Positions 1-7,746 of a DNA stretch of 64,000 bases are shown here, in pieces. The notes below the pieces were generated by a model. It ran no database searches. It was not told the DNA's origin and saw only the letters and a list, made by a program, of their open reading frames with translations. The DNA comes from Massilia rubra (GTDB lineage: Bacteria; Pseudomonadota; Gammaproteobacteria; Burkholderiales; Burkholderiaceae_D). Location: contig NZ_VUYU01000007.1 in the NCBI RefSeq assembly GCF_011682065.1, forward strand, positions 62,001 through 126,000, written 5' to 3'. Every line of letters starts with the position of its first letter. Position 1 is the first letter of the stretch. The translations under genes were made by a program, and so were the position numbers.

Positions 1-233
1 CGCGCTTGCAGGCGGTCGGCGACGATCTCGGCCAGCACCGCGTCGGCGGATGGGTGGCCCGGCTGGTCGCGGGCCTGGTGCAGCAGCGCGCGCAAGGTGA
101 GCGCGTGCACGGGCGCGCCGTTGATGTGCGCCACCGGCGCGGCGTCAAGCGCTGGCGGCGTCGCCTGCGCGTGGCACAGGATGCTTGCCAGGAGCAGCAG
201 GGCGGCCAATTGCCGGCGTGGGGTCGGGATCAT
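1..233 (-). CDS. SurA/parvulin-like peptidyl-prolyl isomerase family protein, 5' part only
   Basis: The start of this gene is inside the window and the rest runs off the left edge. Translation from the ATG at 233 gives a signal peptide (MIPTPRRQLAALLLLAS, then a CHAQA cleavage region). After that comes a segment of the type VAHINGAPVHALTLRALL with AVLAEIVADRL further on, which resembles the N-terminal chaperone module of periplasmic SurA/PpiC-type proteins. The catalytic domain is not visible, so the isomerase assignment is inferred from this module only. It begins 13 nt after the AttH-like gene stop on the same strand, so the two are probably cotranscribed. A periplasmic location is likely. 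Confidence 0.55.
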   Translation of the reverse strand, partial: MIPTPRRQLAALLLLASILCHAQATPPALDAAPVAHINGAPVHALTLRALLHQARDQPGHPSADAVLAEIVADRLQA

Positions 234-246
234 GGATGCTTTCGTG

Positions 247-1299
247 TCAGGCGAGGATGGCCACGCCGTGGTCGGTGCGGTCGGTGAGGATTTCGAAGGC
301 GGCGCCGTGGCGCGAGCTATACCTGCGCGGCGGCTCGTCGCGCAGGGTGACGGTCATGCTGCACGAGGCCAGCTTGGAATTGAGGCAAGTCTTGATGCCG
401 CCGGGCGGATTCGGATAATGCAAACCGGCAAACGCCTCGCGCGGCGCATCGATGCGGATCTCGACGCGCACGCCGTCGGCGCGGGCATCGAGGTCCCAGG
501 TAAAACCGGCAATCCGGGCGCGCGTGCGCAGCGCTTGCGTAATGCTGTTGAGCGACAATGCCAGGGTGCCGATGCGCAGCACCACCAGGCTCATCTGCGG
601 TGACCGGAGCGGACCCCATCTCAGGCGCGCCGTCGAGCATTCCAGGAACACCTCGGGCGCATCGTCGAAGCCGGCCACCTGGCCCCAGGCATAGGTATCG
701 GTGTGGCGGCTGCCCCAGTTGTGGTTCTGGCTGCCGCGCCATTGGTCCACCGCCACGGTCTCGCCATCGATGTCGAGCTGGCCCGAAAACAGCGCGCCCG
801 GCGCTCCCACCAGCGCCTTCGCTTGCGGAAAGCGTCCGCCATACAGCGACGCCGGCAGCAGCAGCAGCGGCGGATGCGGCGCGTCGTAGCCGAGCGCCCA
901 GGCGATGCTGTGACCAGGCCCGCTGGCGCTGCCGGCCAGGCAACTGGCGCTCAGGTGCGCATGGCCGATCAGCAGATCCGGCGCGCCCGCCCCGATGAGG
1001 CAGTCCGCCAGCGCGAACTGGTTTTTGAGCGCCACGATGCGGCGCTGTTCGCCGTCGAACCACACCGCCCAGACTTCGCCGAGCGCCAGCTGCGGCTGGC
1101 CGGCCGGGCTGAAGAAGGTGTAGCGAATCCAGAAGGCGCGCGCGCGGCCGGCCTCGTTGGCGCGCAGGAAGTAGCTTTCGTAATGCCCGGCGCGGCTGCC
1201 CGGGACGAAGCGGCAGCGGTTGGCGTCGGCGCGGCTGGCGCCTGTGGCCAGGCTGCCCGGTGCTGCCATAAGATGACGACGCTTGCTGCGGTCCGGCAT
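247..1299 (-). CDS. AttH/CrtC-like lipocalin-fold protein
   Basis: A 350-residue protein with no clear signal peptide. The central stretch has the pattern NHNWGSRHTDTYAWGQ, typical of the lipocalin-like double-domain family that includes AttH, carotenoid 1,2-hydratase (CrtC) and tocopherol cyclase-like proteins. Members bind or hydrate hydrophobic substrates; the substrate here is unknown. The ATG at 1299 is preceded by GGAGGAGC at ideal spacing, so I prefer it to an in-frame ATG ten codons upstream. It is separated by 150 nt from the GH3 gene upstream and followed after 13 nt by a SurA-like gene. No carotenoid genes are nearby, so a carotenoid role is not supported. Confidence 0.6.
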   Translation of the reverse strand: MPDRSKRRHLMAAPGSLATGASRADANRCRFVPGSRAGHYESYFLRANEAGRARAFWIRYTFFSPAGQPQLALGEVWAVWFDGEQRRIVALKNQFALADCLIGAGAPDLLIGHAHLSASCLAGSASGPGHSIAWALGYDAPHPPLLLLPASLYGGRFPQAKALVGAPGALFSGQLDIDGETVAVDQWRGSQNHNWGSRHTDTYAWGQVAGFDDAPEVFLECSTARLRWGPLRSPQMSLVVLRIGTLALSLNSITQALRTRARIAGFTWDLDARADGVRVEIRIDAPREAFAGLHYPNPPGGIKTCLNSKLASCSMTVTLRDEPPRRYSSRHGAAFEILTDRTDHGVAILA

Positions 1300-1449
1300 G
1301 GTGGCTCCTCCGTGGGATGGAGCAGCCAATGTACCGGGCCGGTATGTACAGCGTCTTGTTGGAATGCGACAGGCAATGGCGCAGTTACGCCAAATCCGCC
1401 ATCGCTCATCGATCCGTTACGGTCGCCCGGCGCGCCGGGCGGCCGGGGA

Positions 1450-2991
1450 CTATGCCGCCTGGGTGAGGCGTTCGACCACCGGTTCCAGCGCGGCCGGACG
1501 GCAACCGAAGGCGGCCAGGCGGCCTTGCGCCTGCGGCGCCAGGTCGAGGTCGTACGGCAGGCGGCCGGCGACGACCCACAGCTTGTCCGCCGGCATGGCC
1601 GCCAGCAGGCGGCGCTGGTTTTCGACCAGCATCGCGTTATAGGTCTGCACCACAATCTGCTGCGCGCCGTCGGCAAAGGCGATCGCCGCCGCCACTTCGG
1701 CATCGGACGCCTCGGCCGAGATCGCATATTCCGTCACGTCGAGCCCGGCCTGGCGCAGCGCCGGCAGCATCGAGCTGCGTGCTTCGTTGTTGCGCCCGTT
1801 CGCCACTTCATCGACTTCGCTGCGCGAGCGCACCTCGACCGTGATCAGGCGCACCGGCAAGGCCGGGTCGAGCGGGCGGAAATCGCCCTGCACCAGCAGT
1901 GCCGCTTTCTGCACTTTTTTCGCCAGCGTCATCGACTCGGCCGTCATCAGGCCGCCTGGGATAGCGGCGCGCTCGCGCCAGCCGCCCACCGCGCGCGCCT
2001 GCTTCAGGCGGCGCACGCGCGCCAGCGCTTCCTCGATCCGCTGCGCGGCGATCGTCCCCTGCGCCACGGCCGCCGACACGGCCGCCAACGCCGCGCGCTG
2101 CTGTTCTTCGCGGTGCGAAATCAGCACGATGTCGCAGCCCGCCTGCAAGGTCGCCACCGCGCCCGCCGCCACGCCCACGCCGTCGGCGATCGCGCCCATT
2201 TCCAGGCAATCCGAAATGATCGCGCCCTGGTAAGCCATTTCCTCGCGCAACAGCCCGGTCAGCACGGCCCGGGACAAGGTGGCCGGCACCGCCGGATCGG
2301 GTTCGATCGCGGGAAACGCCACGTGCGCCGTCATGATGGCGTCCACGCCGCCGGCGATGGCGGCGCGGAACGGCGCCAGCTCGACCGCGCGCAGGCGCTC
2401 CAGGTCGTGCGGCACCAGCGCCATGGAATAATGCGAGTCGACCGCCGTGTCGCCATGGCCGGGGAAATGCTTGGCGGTGACGATCACGCCCGCTTCTTGC
2501 TGCCCGCGCAAGGCCGCCATGCCGTAGCGCACCACGGTGTCGGCATCTTCGCCGTAGGCGCGCACGCCGATGATCGGGTTCAGGCGGTTGTTGTTCACAT
2601 CGAGCACGGGCGCGAGCAGCATGTTGATGCCGATCTGGCGCATCTCGTCGCCATTGATGAAGTTCACTTGCCGGCAGTCGTCCACCGATCCGGCCGCCTG
2701 AAAAGCCATGGCGGCGGGAATGGGCGTGACGCCCTGTTCGATGCGCATCACCATGCCGCCTTCCTGGTCGAGCGCGATCAGCAAGGGCTGGTCGCTCACT
2801 TCGGCGTTAATCTCTTGCAGCCTCTGGCACAGCCTGGACACTTGCGCCGGCGTGTGGACGTTGCGCCGGAACAGGATCACGCCGCCGATGCGACGCTCCC
2901 GGATCAGGCCGATAATATGCTCGTTCGGCTCCAGGGCGTCGAAGCCGACCATGAATAACTGCCCGATGTTGTGCTGCATAGTCGCTTGCAT
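1450..2991 (-). CDS. Glycoside hydrolase family 3, beta-N-acetylhexosaminidase-like
   Basis: A 513-residue GH3 enzyme. The N-terminal TIM barrel shows LIALDQEGGMVMRI, the KHFPGHGDTAVDSH loop characteristic of the NagZ clade (the His of this loop acts with Asp as general acid/base) and ISDCLEMGAI, where the Asp is the expected nucleophile. It is much longer than minimal NagZ (about 340 residues), with an extra C-terminal domain from about residue 350, so it is closer to two-domain GH3 N-acetylglucosaminidases. There is no signal peptide, so it is probably cytoplasmic. The gene lies 31 nt after the PhyH gene on the same strand and may be the fifth gene of that operon, perhaps trimming or recycling an aminosugar product. 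Confidence 0.8.
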   Translation of the reverse strand: MQATMQHNIGQLFMVGFDALEPNEHIIGLIRERRIGGVILFRRNVHTPAQVSRLCQRLQEINAEVSDQPLLIALDQEGGMVMRIEQGVTPIPAAMAFQAAGSVDDCRQVNFINGDEMRQIGINMLLAPVLDVNNNRLNPIIGVRAYGEDADTVVRYGMAALRGQQEAGVIVTAKHFPGHGDTAVDSHYSMALVPHDLERLRAVELAPFRAAIAGGVDAIMTAHVAFPAIEPDPAVPATLSRAVLTGLLREEMAYQGAIISDCLEMGAIADGVGVAAGAVATLQAGCDIVLISHREEQQRAALAAVSAAVAQGTIAAQRIEEALARVRRLKQARAVGGWRERAAIPGGLMTAESMTLAKKVQKAALLVQGDFRPLDPALPVRLITVEVRSRSEVDEVANGRNNEARSSMLPALRQAGLDVTEYAISAEASDAEVAAAIAFADGAQQIVVQTYNAMLVENQRRLLAAMPADKLWVVAGRLPYDLDLAPQAQGRLAAFGCRPAALEPVVERLTQAA

Positions 2992-3022
2992 CTTGAAAAT
3001 CCTCGCTATCCGTAAAAAAGTT

Positions 3023-3994
3023 CTAGTCCCTATCCTGCCATGGCCGCAGGCCCAGCAGTTGTTCGCCCAGCGCGGATAATTGCGCCCGCGGGTATTTTGT
3101 TTGTTCCCATTTGCGCGGATCGCCGTGCAGGCTGTATCCGGCCGGCGCTTCGCGCTCGCGCCAGGAGCGGATGCGCCATTGTTTCAACGCCTCGTCATGC
3201 TCCTGCGCCGGCATCATCGAAATATACTGCGCCATCCTCACCTTGCCGGCCGAGACATTCTGGCGGATGCCGTGGCACAGGCGGCTGTTAAAAATGAGCA
3301 GATCGCCCTTTTTCAACAATACCGGCACGTGCGGCAAGGCCGAGACATCCGGCCGGTACCAGTCCCAATCGGCCGGCTGGGTGCGGCGCCAGGCGTCGAA
3401 ATCGCGGAACAGCGACGGCACGCAGACAAAGCCGCCCACCTCGATATCGGTCTGGTCGCCGATCGACAGCACGCCCTGCACATTTGGCGGCGCGCTCTCG
3501 GGGTCGTAATCCCAGTGCATGAAGCTCTTGAATGCGAATCCCGGCTCGGGCGGCAGGTTCAGGTTGATGCGGTCGATCGACACCCACAGCTTGCGCGTGC
3601 CCCAGATATCGGTAAAAGCGTCGTGCACCCGCGGCATCTGGCGCGTATCCCACAGATACTGGTGGTTGTATAACTCTATCATCCCCGCGTTGAAGCTCAG
3701 CTCTGTTTTTCTCAGGCGCGATTTTTCGGGCGGATACCAGGTGCCCGGGTCGTGCGGATCGAGTTCCTCGAATTCCCAGATCAGCTGTTCCAGGCGCGCC
3801 AGTTGATCCGGACCGACCGCGTCGGGAATGACGATATAGCCGTTTTGTATCCAGAAGTCCCAATCGGTTTCCGACAGCACGCGCAGCGGCGCGCCGTTGG
3901 AACGGTCGTTCAGGCGCGCCGTGGCGCTCGCCCGTGTCGATTGATTGCGCGTGCCGACGCTATGCTTGCCGATGGCCTCGATATTGGCGTTCAT
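3023..3994 (-). CDS. Phytanoyl-CoA dioxygenase (PhyH) family Fe(II)/2-oxoglutarate oxygenase
   Basis: A 323-residue protein with a PhyH-type double-stranded beta-helix core. The iron-binding facial triad is visible as H160-W-D162 (in FMHWDYD) and H241 (in RLCHGIRQN), with R253 in KVRMAQYI a candidate 2-oxoglutarate contact. Enzymes of this family hydroxylate small molecules, lipids or natural products; the substrate cannot be read from sequence. The ATG at 3994 has GGAGGATC upstream and overlaps the stop of the GNAT gene as ATGA, which implies translational coupling. It is third in the exporter-GT-GNAT-PhyH set, where it probably acts as a tailoring oxygenase. Confidence 0.85.
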   Translation of the reverse strand: MNANIEAIGKHSVGTRNQSTRASATARLNDRSNGAPLRVLSETDWDFWIQNGYIVIPDAVGPDQLARLEQLIWEFEELDPHDPGTWYPPEKSRLRKTELSFNAGMIELYNHQYLWDTRQMPRVHDAFTDIWGTRKLWVSIDRINLNLPPEPGFAFKSFMHWDYDPESAPPNVQGVLSIGDQTDIEVGGFVCVPSLFRDFDAWRRTQPADWDWYRPDVSALPHVPVLLKKGDLLIFNSRLCHGIRQNVSAGKVRMAQYISMMPAQEHDEALKQWRIRSWREREAPAGYSLHGDPRKWEQTKYPRAQLSALGEQLLGLRPWQDRD

Positions 3995-4599
3995 TGCGAT
4001 CCTCCAGGTAGTACCAGTTCCATGAAATGCAGGCGGTCGAAAAACAGCTCGGCCGCGTAATCGAACACCGCGCACGAGCGCCATCCCTTGTGCAGGTAAA
4101 TGCTAAAGGCGGCGCTGTTTTCCCACACCGTGAGCACGATGCGCGCGCTGCCCTTGCCGCGCGCCAGGGCCTCGATATCGGCCAGCATCAGGTTCAGCAG
4201 GCCGCGCCCGCGACAGCGCTCCTCGACCGCCAGGCTGGCCACGAACAGGTCGTCAGCGCGCGCGTGCAGGGCGATAAAGGCGTCGTAGGCGGCGTCCATG
4301 GCGCGCATCTCGTCGCGGTAATACGACACTGCGTTCACCCGGGCGAATTCGGCGATGGTGGCGGCCGTGTAAAAGCCGCTGAAGCAGCCGGCGCCATCGA
4401 ACAGGCCACGCGCATGGGCGATATACGGATCGATATTCTGGCGCCGCTGCAAAGCGACCAGGGGCAGGCGCAGGCGATTGCCGAACGAGCAGTATTCGAG
4501 ATAGCTGGTGGCGAACAGCAGCGCCGCCATGCGGTCGCGCTGCGCCTCGCCGATCTGCGCACCGGGCAGGAAAGCGTAGGGTTCAGCGTTCGTTGGCAT
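3991..4599 (-). CDS. GNAT family N-acetyltransferase
   Basis: A 202-residue protein. The C-terminal half carries the GNAT acetyl-CoA pyrophosphate loop (VEERCRGRGLLNLMLADIE, about residues 130-148) followed by LTVWENSAAFSIYLHKGW, the usual beta5-alpha4 segment. The N-terminal 90 residues are less typical and may hold the acceptor site. The chosen ATG at 4599 lies inside the last codons of the glycosyltransferase gene (17-nt overlap), and the stop overlaps the PhyH start as ATGA, so the three reading frames are interlocked. The acceptor is unknown; an amino group on the product of the neighbouring glycosyltransferase is one possibility. Confidence 0.82.
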   Translation of the reverse strand: MPTNAEPYAFLPGAQIGEAQRDRMAALLFATSYLEYCSFGNRLRLPLVALQRRQNIDPYIAHARGLFDGAGCFSGFYTAATIAEFARVNAVSYYRDEMRAMDAAYDAFIALHARADDLFVASLAVEERCRGRGLLNLMLADIEALARGKGSARIVLTVWENSAAFSIYLHKGWRSCAVFDYAAELFFDRLHFMELVLPGGSQ

Positions 4600-6055
4600 G
4601 GGCGCCGCGCAGTCGCGTGGTGAGGTTGGCATGGACCTTGGCATAGCTGCGCTGGTCCGGCATGGCGTGGCCGTGTGTCGTGTGCCAGAAGTTCCCGCGC
4701 CGGATGCGCTCGGCATTGATGGCCATCAGATAGGCGCCGAACAGATCGTTGACCCGGTCCAGTTGCCGGTCTTGCGACAGGAACGAATAATAGTGGCAGC
4801 CCGGCGCCGCTGCGCGCAGTTGCGAGGCGTACGCCATGCGCGGCACTTCGGTGCTGGACAAGACCACGGCCACCTCGGCGAGCTGGCCAATGTCGTCCAG
4901 GCGCCAGCCGCGTTGATCGAGCGCGGCGATGCAACTGTCGTAGCCGGCCTGTTCCGACGGCGTGAGCGGCGCCGGCTGGTGCGTGAGGGCGTCGACGCGC
5001 AGGCGCATGCCGTGCAGGCCGCTGACGATGGTTTCCGGCGCATCGTCATGCAGCACGCCGTGGCGCGCCACCAGGTCGTGGTAGCCCGCCAGCGAGCGCC
5101 CGATGGTGTCGTGCCAGGCGCCGTAGGTGGCCTGGTGCAGGGTGGCGGCGTAGCCTGCGCCGTGCGGCTTGTCCTTCTCGGGCACGGCTGGGCCCATCGC
5201 GTCCAGATTCGCATCGATCCGCGCGATCAGTTGCGCGATGGCCGGATTGGCCTTGCGCGCGACCAGCATGCCGTTTTCATCGTTGAACAGATTCATCCAG
5301 CAGACGAAACTGGCGTCGAGACGGTTGCTCTCCCGGTTCACCGCGAAGCTGACGTAATCGGGCACTTCCGGCTTGCACAGGAACACCGTGGCGGGACGGT
5401 ACGGCATGGTGTCCGCATCGAGATAGATGCCGCCGCAGCGGTGCAGGATCAGCAGCCTGAAATAATCGGCCAGGTTCACGAAATAGCGCTGGCGGTGCAA
5501 TTGCGCCAGCAAGGCGGCGATGCCTGGGCCGCATTCGCGCGCCAGGGCGTCGAGCGCATGGACGGTGAGCAGGCGCGTGCCGCAAAGATACGTGCCGATC
5601 GCATGGTGCGCGCCCGGTGCCGGGTGAAAGCACGGATCGTTGCGCAATTGCGCGCCATTCCAGACCCACAGCGCCAGGCGGTATGGCCCGCTGTCCGGCG
5701 CGCCGATGGCGTCGAGTGCGCAATCCCACTGGCGTACCGATTCGCGCGCCATGGCCGGCAGCGCCCCGCCCAGCCAGATCCGGTGCATGATCAACTCGCC
5801 CGGCGCGAGCGGCTGGGTGGGAATGGCCAGCAGCGACGAAGCCCTGCGCGCATCGAAGTCGCTGCCATGGCGGCGCACCAGGCGCCGTAATTCGCGCAGG
5901 TGGACGTGGTAGGACGACTGCGCCGCGTGCAGGCGCGCCCGGGCGTCGGCGCCGCCATGCGCATCCTGCCGGCAGAACGCTTCCCACTGTTTATACGCAA
6001 GGAATTCGGCTTTCAGATCCTTGATCAGCACTTCATACGCCAGATCGACATGCAT
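4583..6055 (-). CDS. GT44-like (TcdA/TcdB-type) glycosyltransferase
   Basis: A 490-residue protein whose landmarks follow the glucosyltransferase domain of clostridial toxins A and B. These are IMHRIWLGG (W94, toxin-style HFVWIGG), LADYFRLLILHRCGG with D197 and R200, and YLDADTMP giving the DXD metal/nucleotide-sugar motif at D213-D215. A helical N-terminus (about residues 1-80) precedes the fold. No translocation, protease or repeat domains follow, so this is a stand-alone enzyme and not a toxin of the large-clostridial type. GGAGGCAGC precedes the ATG at 6055. It starts 26 nt after the MdfA-like exporter gene and overlaps the GNAT gene. Donor and acceptor are unknown; a small-molecule or protein target are both possible. 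Confidence 0.75.
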   Translation of the reverse strand: MHVDLAYEVLIKDLKAEFLAYKQWEAFCRQDAHGGADARARLHAAQSSYHVHLRELRRLVRRHGSDFDARRASSLLAIPTQPLAPGELIMHRIWLGGALPAMARESVRQWDCALDAIGAPDSGPYRLALWVWNGAQLRNDPCFHPAPGAHHAIGTYLCGTRLLTVHALDALARECGPGIAALLAQLHRQRYFVNLADYFRLLILHRCGGIYLDADTMPYRPATVFLCKPEVPDYVSFAVNRESNRLDASFVCWMNLFNDENGMLVARKANPAIAQLIARIDANLDAMGPAVPEKDKPHGAGYAATLHQATYGAWHDTIGRSLAGYHDLVARHGVLHDDAPETIVSGLHGMRLRVDALTHQPAPLTPSEQAGYDSCIAALDQRGWRLDDIGQLAEVAVVLSSTEVPRMAYASQLRAAAPGCHYYSFLSQDRQLDRVNDLFGAYLMAINAERIRRGNFWHTTHGHAMPDQRSYAKVHANLTTRLRGAHANER

Positions 6056-6081
6056 GCTGCCTCCGTTCCGTATCCGATTGC

Positions 6082-7299
6082 TTATTCGGCCTGGGGCGAT
6101 TGCGCCAGGGCCGGCTCTTGTCCATCGTGGTTCCTGGCAAAGCGCATCAGGCAGATGCCGAGCACCACGCCCAATGGCACGTTGAACAGCGCATACGACG
6201 CCAGCGAATAGTCAAAATACGCGCCCACCAGGTTGTAGATCTCGACGCCGGCGGCGATATACACGCAATACAGCAGGCTCATGGCGGACGAGGTGAGGTT
6301 CATCGACACGCCGGTGGCGGTCAGCGACAGGCGGATCAGGGCGCCGTTAAACAGGCCGAAGCCGGCCGAGAAGATAAACATGCAGACAATGAACAAATGC
6401 CCGTGCCGGTACACCAGCCCGGCGCCCAGCATGCCGACCACGGCCAGTGCCGCGCCCTGGCGAATCAGGCGGGTGAGCGAAAAGCCGTCGCCGAGTTGTT
6501 GAATCGCCATGGTGCTGAGGATAAATCCGGAGAAAATCACCAGCTGGTACAGGATATAGGTGCCATAGGACTGGCCCATGTGTTCCATGATGATGAGCGG
6601 CGACAAGCCGATCCAGGCCGTCAGCGGCGTAATCGCCAAGGCCGCGATCAGGATCCCGGACATGAATTTTTTATTCCGCACGATGGCCAGGTAACTGGCG
6701 CGGATGGCGGCCAGGTCGGCGGGCGGTTTGAGCGTTTCCGTGCGCGGCATGAATGTAAACAGGCCGAGCCAGGCGATACAGCCGAGCACAAAACCGATCC
6801 CGAAAATCGATTGCCACGGAAACATGCTGATCACGGCGCTGCCGACCACCGGGCCGATCAGCGGCGCGAAGACGGTGGTATTGGACAGCATGGCGGTCAG
6901 CTTGACGGCGTCGGCATCGTTGAACAGTTCGTGGATGGCGGCGTAGCCGATGAAAATGAAGCAAGAGCCCATGCCCTGGAAGAAGCGGGCGGTGAGGAAC
7001 TGGCCGATGGTGGCCGAGAACGGCACCAGCAAGGTCGCCACCAGGTACAGCGCCACGCCGGCCAGCATGACCTTGCGCTTGCCGACGCGCTCGGCGATCG
7101 GGCCGAGAAAGATCTGCAGCATGCTGCCGCCGAGGATGAACAGGCTCAGCGACAGTCCGATATGCCGGTTCGACGCCTGGAACTCGCGCACGACCTGCGG
7201 CATGGCCGGCATGATCATATCGTTCGACAAATAGACGGTCAGCTCGTAGAGGATGAAAAACAGGGAAAAGTAGAGCAGATGTGTGCGTTTCTCGAACAT
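6082..7299 (-). CDS. MdfA-like multidrug MFS transporter
   Basis: A 405-residue, 12-helix major facilitator. It follows E. coli MdfA closely in TM1 (LYELTVYLSNDMIMP), including the two membrane acids E19 and D27 that correspond to MdfA E26 and D34. It also has the motif-A loop LGPIAERVGKRKVMLAG and the motif-C-like region FAPLIGPVVGSAV. MdfA is a proton-coupled exporter of cations and neutral drugs. I chose the ATG at 7299 because AGGTGG sits just upstream; a GTG three codons earlier would overlap that site. As the first gene of the set it probably exports the product of the downstream GT-GNAT-PhyH enzymes or protects the cell from it. Confidence 0.88.
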   Translation of the reverse strand: MFEKRTHLLYFSLFFILYELTVYLSNDMIMPAMPQVVREFQASNRHIGLSLSLFILGGSMLQIFLGPIAERVGKRKVMLAGVALYLVATLLVPFSATIGQFLTARFFQGMGSCFIFIGYAAIHELFNDADAVKLTAMLSNTTVFAPLIGPVVGSAVISMFPWQSIFGIGFVLGCIAWLGLFTFMPRTETLKPPADLAAIRASYLAIVRNKKFMSGILIAALAITPLTAWIGLSPLIIMEHMGQSYGTYILYQLVIFSGFILSTMAIQQLGDGFSLTRLIRQGAALAVVGMLGAGLVYRHGHLFIVCMFIFSAGFGLFNGALIRLSLTATGVSMNLTSSAMSLLYCVYIAAGVEIYNLVGAYFDYSLASYALFNVPLGVVLGICLMRFARNHDGQEPALAQSPQAE

Positions 7300-7354
7300 G
7301 TTTTCCACCTGAAAAAATTTTCCGACATTCCTACGGCTGAGTTCTAAAACCCTA

Positions 7355-7559
7355 CAACCGGGGTCAGAGCTTTAATTAGCAACAAACGCGTTGTCGATCG
7401 GTCCCCGCCGCCTCGTCATTCCCGTCTACGCGGAAATGGCAGAACTGCATTGGGGCCTGACCCCGGTTTTGCACGGTTTTGGAACGAATCGGGGTCTGAC
7501 TCCGGTTTTGTAACTAGCTGTTTTGCAACTGTTTCAAGTTAAAGCTCTGACCCCGGTTG
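7355..7559. repeat. Palindromic intergenic repeat mosaic between the MFS and S46 genes
   Basis: The 447-nt gene-free stretch 7300-7746 holds a 21-nt perfect inverted repeat, 7355-7375 (CAACCGGGGTCAGAGCTTTA plus one A) and 7539-7559. Between the arms are further degenerate copies of the same core (GGCCTGACCCCGGTTTT near 7455 and GGGGTCTGACTCCGGTTTTG near 7491) and a half REP palindrome (CGTCATTCCCGTCTACGCGG near 7415). No open frame or RNA gene is apparent. The structure looks like layered repeat insertions and not one functional site. Confidence 0.75.
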
Positions 7560-7679
7560 GGGAATGTGGTCTTAGATTGGAATCTATAGTAACTCTACTG
7601 GTCGTAGATTGGTATTAAAAAATTGTAGAATTTTGTCATCGCTTGGCGTGTTGTTCACGCCGCCCGCCAGCGATGGACG

Positions 7680-7713
7680 AAAAAAATGCCTGCGTCCCGG
7701 AGGAGGCAGGCAT
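7680..7713 (-). terminator. Intrinsic terminator after the S46 peptidase gene
   Basis: On the minus strand ATGCCTGC pairs with GCAGGCAT (7706-7713 with 7686-7693) around a GC-rich loop and is followed directly by a run of T. It lies about 34 nt past the S46 peptidase stop, as expected for a rho-independent terminator. Confidence 0.8.
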
Positions 7714-7746
7714 CGGAGATGGGCGGGCCGATAGCCCCGCCTCAGC

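Noticed and set aside
703-2958. A 751-codon open frame on the plus strand over the GH3 gene
   Set aside because: It is antisense to a gene with clear GH3 active-site motifs and its translation is Arg/His/Gly-rich without domain features; high GC makes such shadows common.
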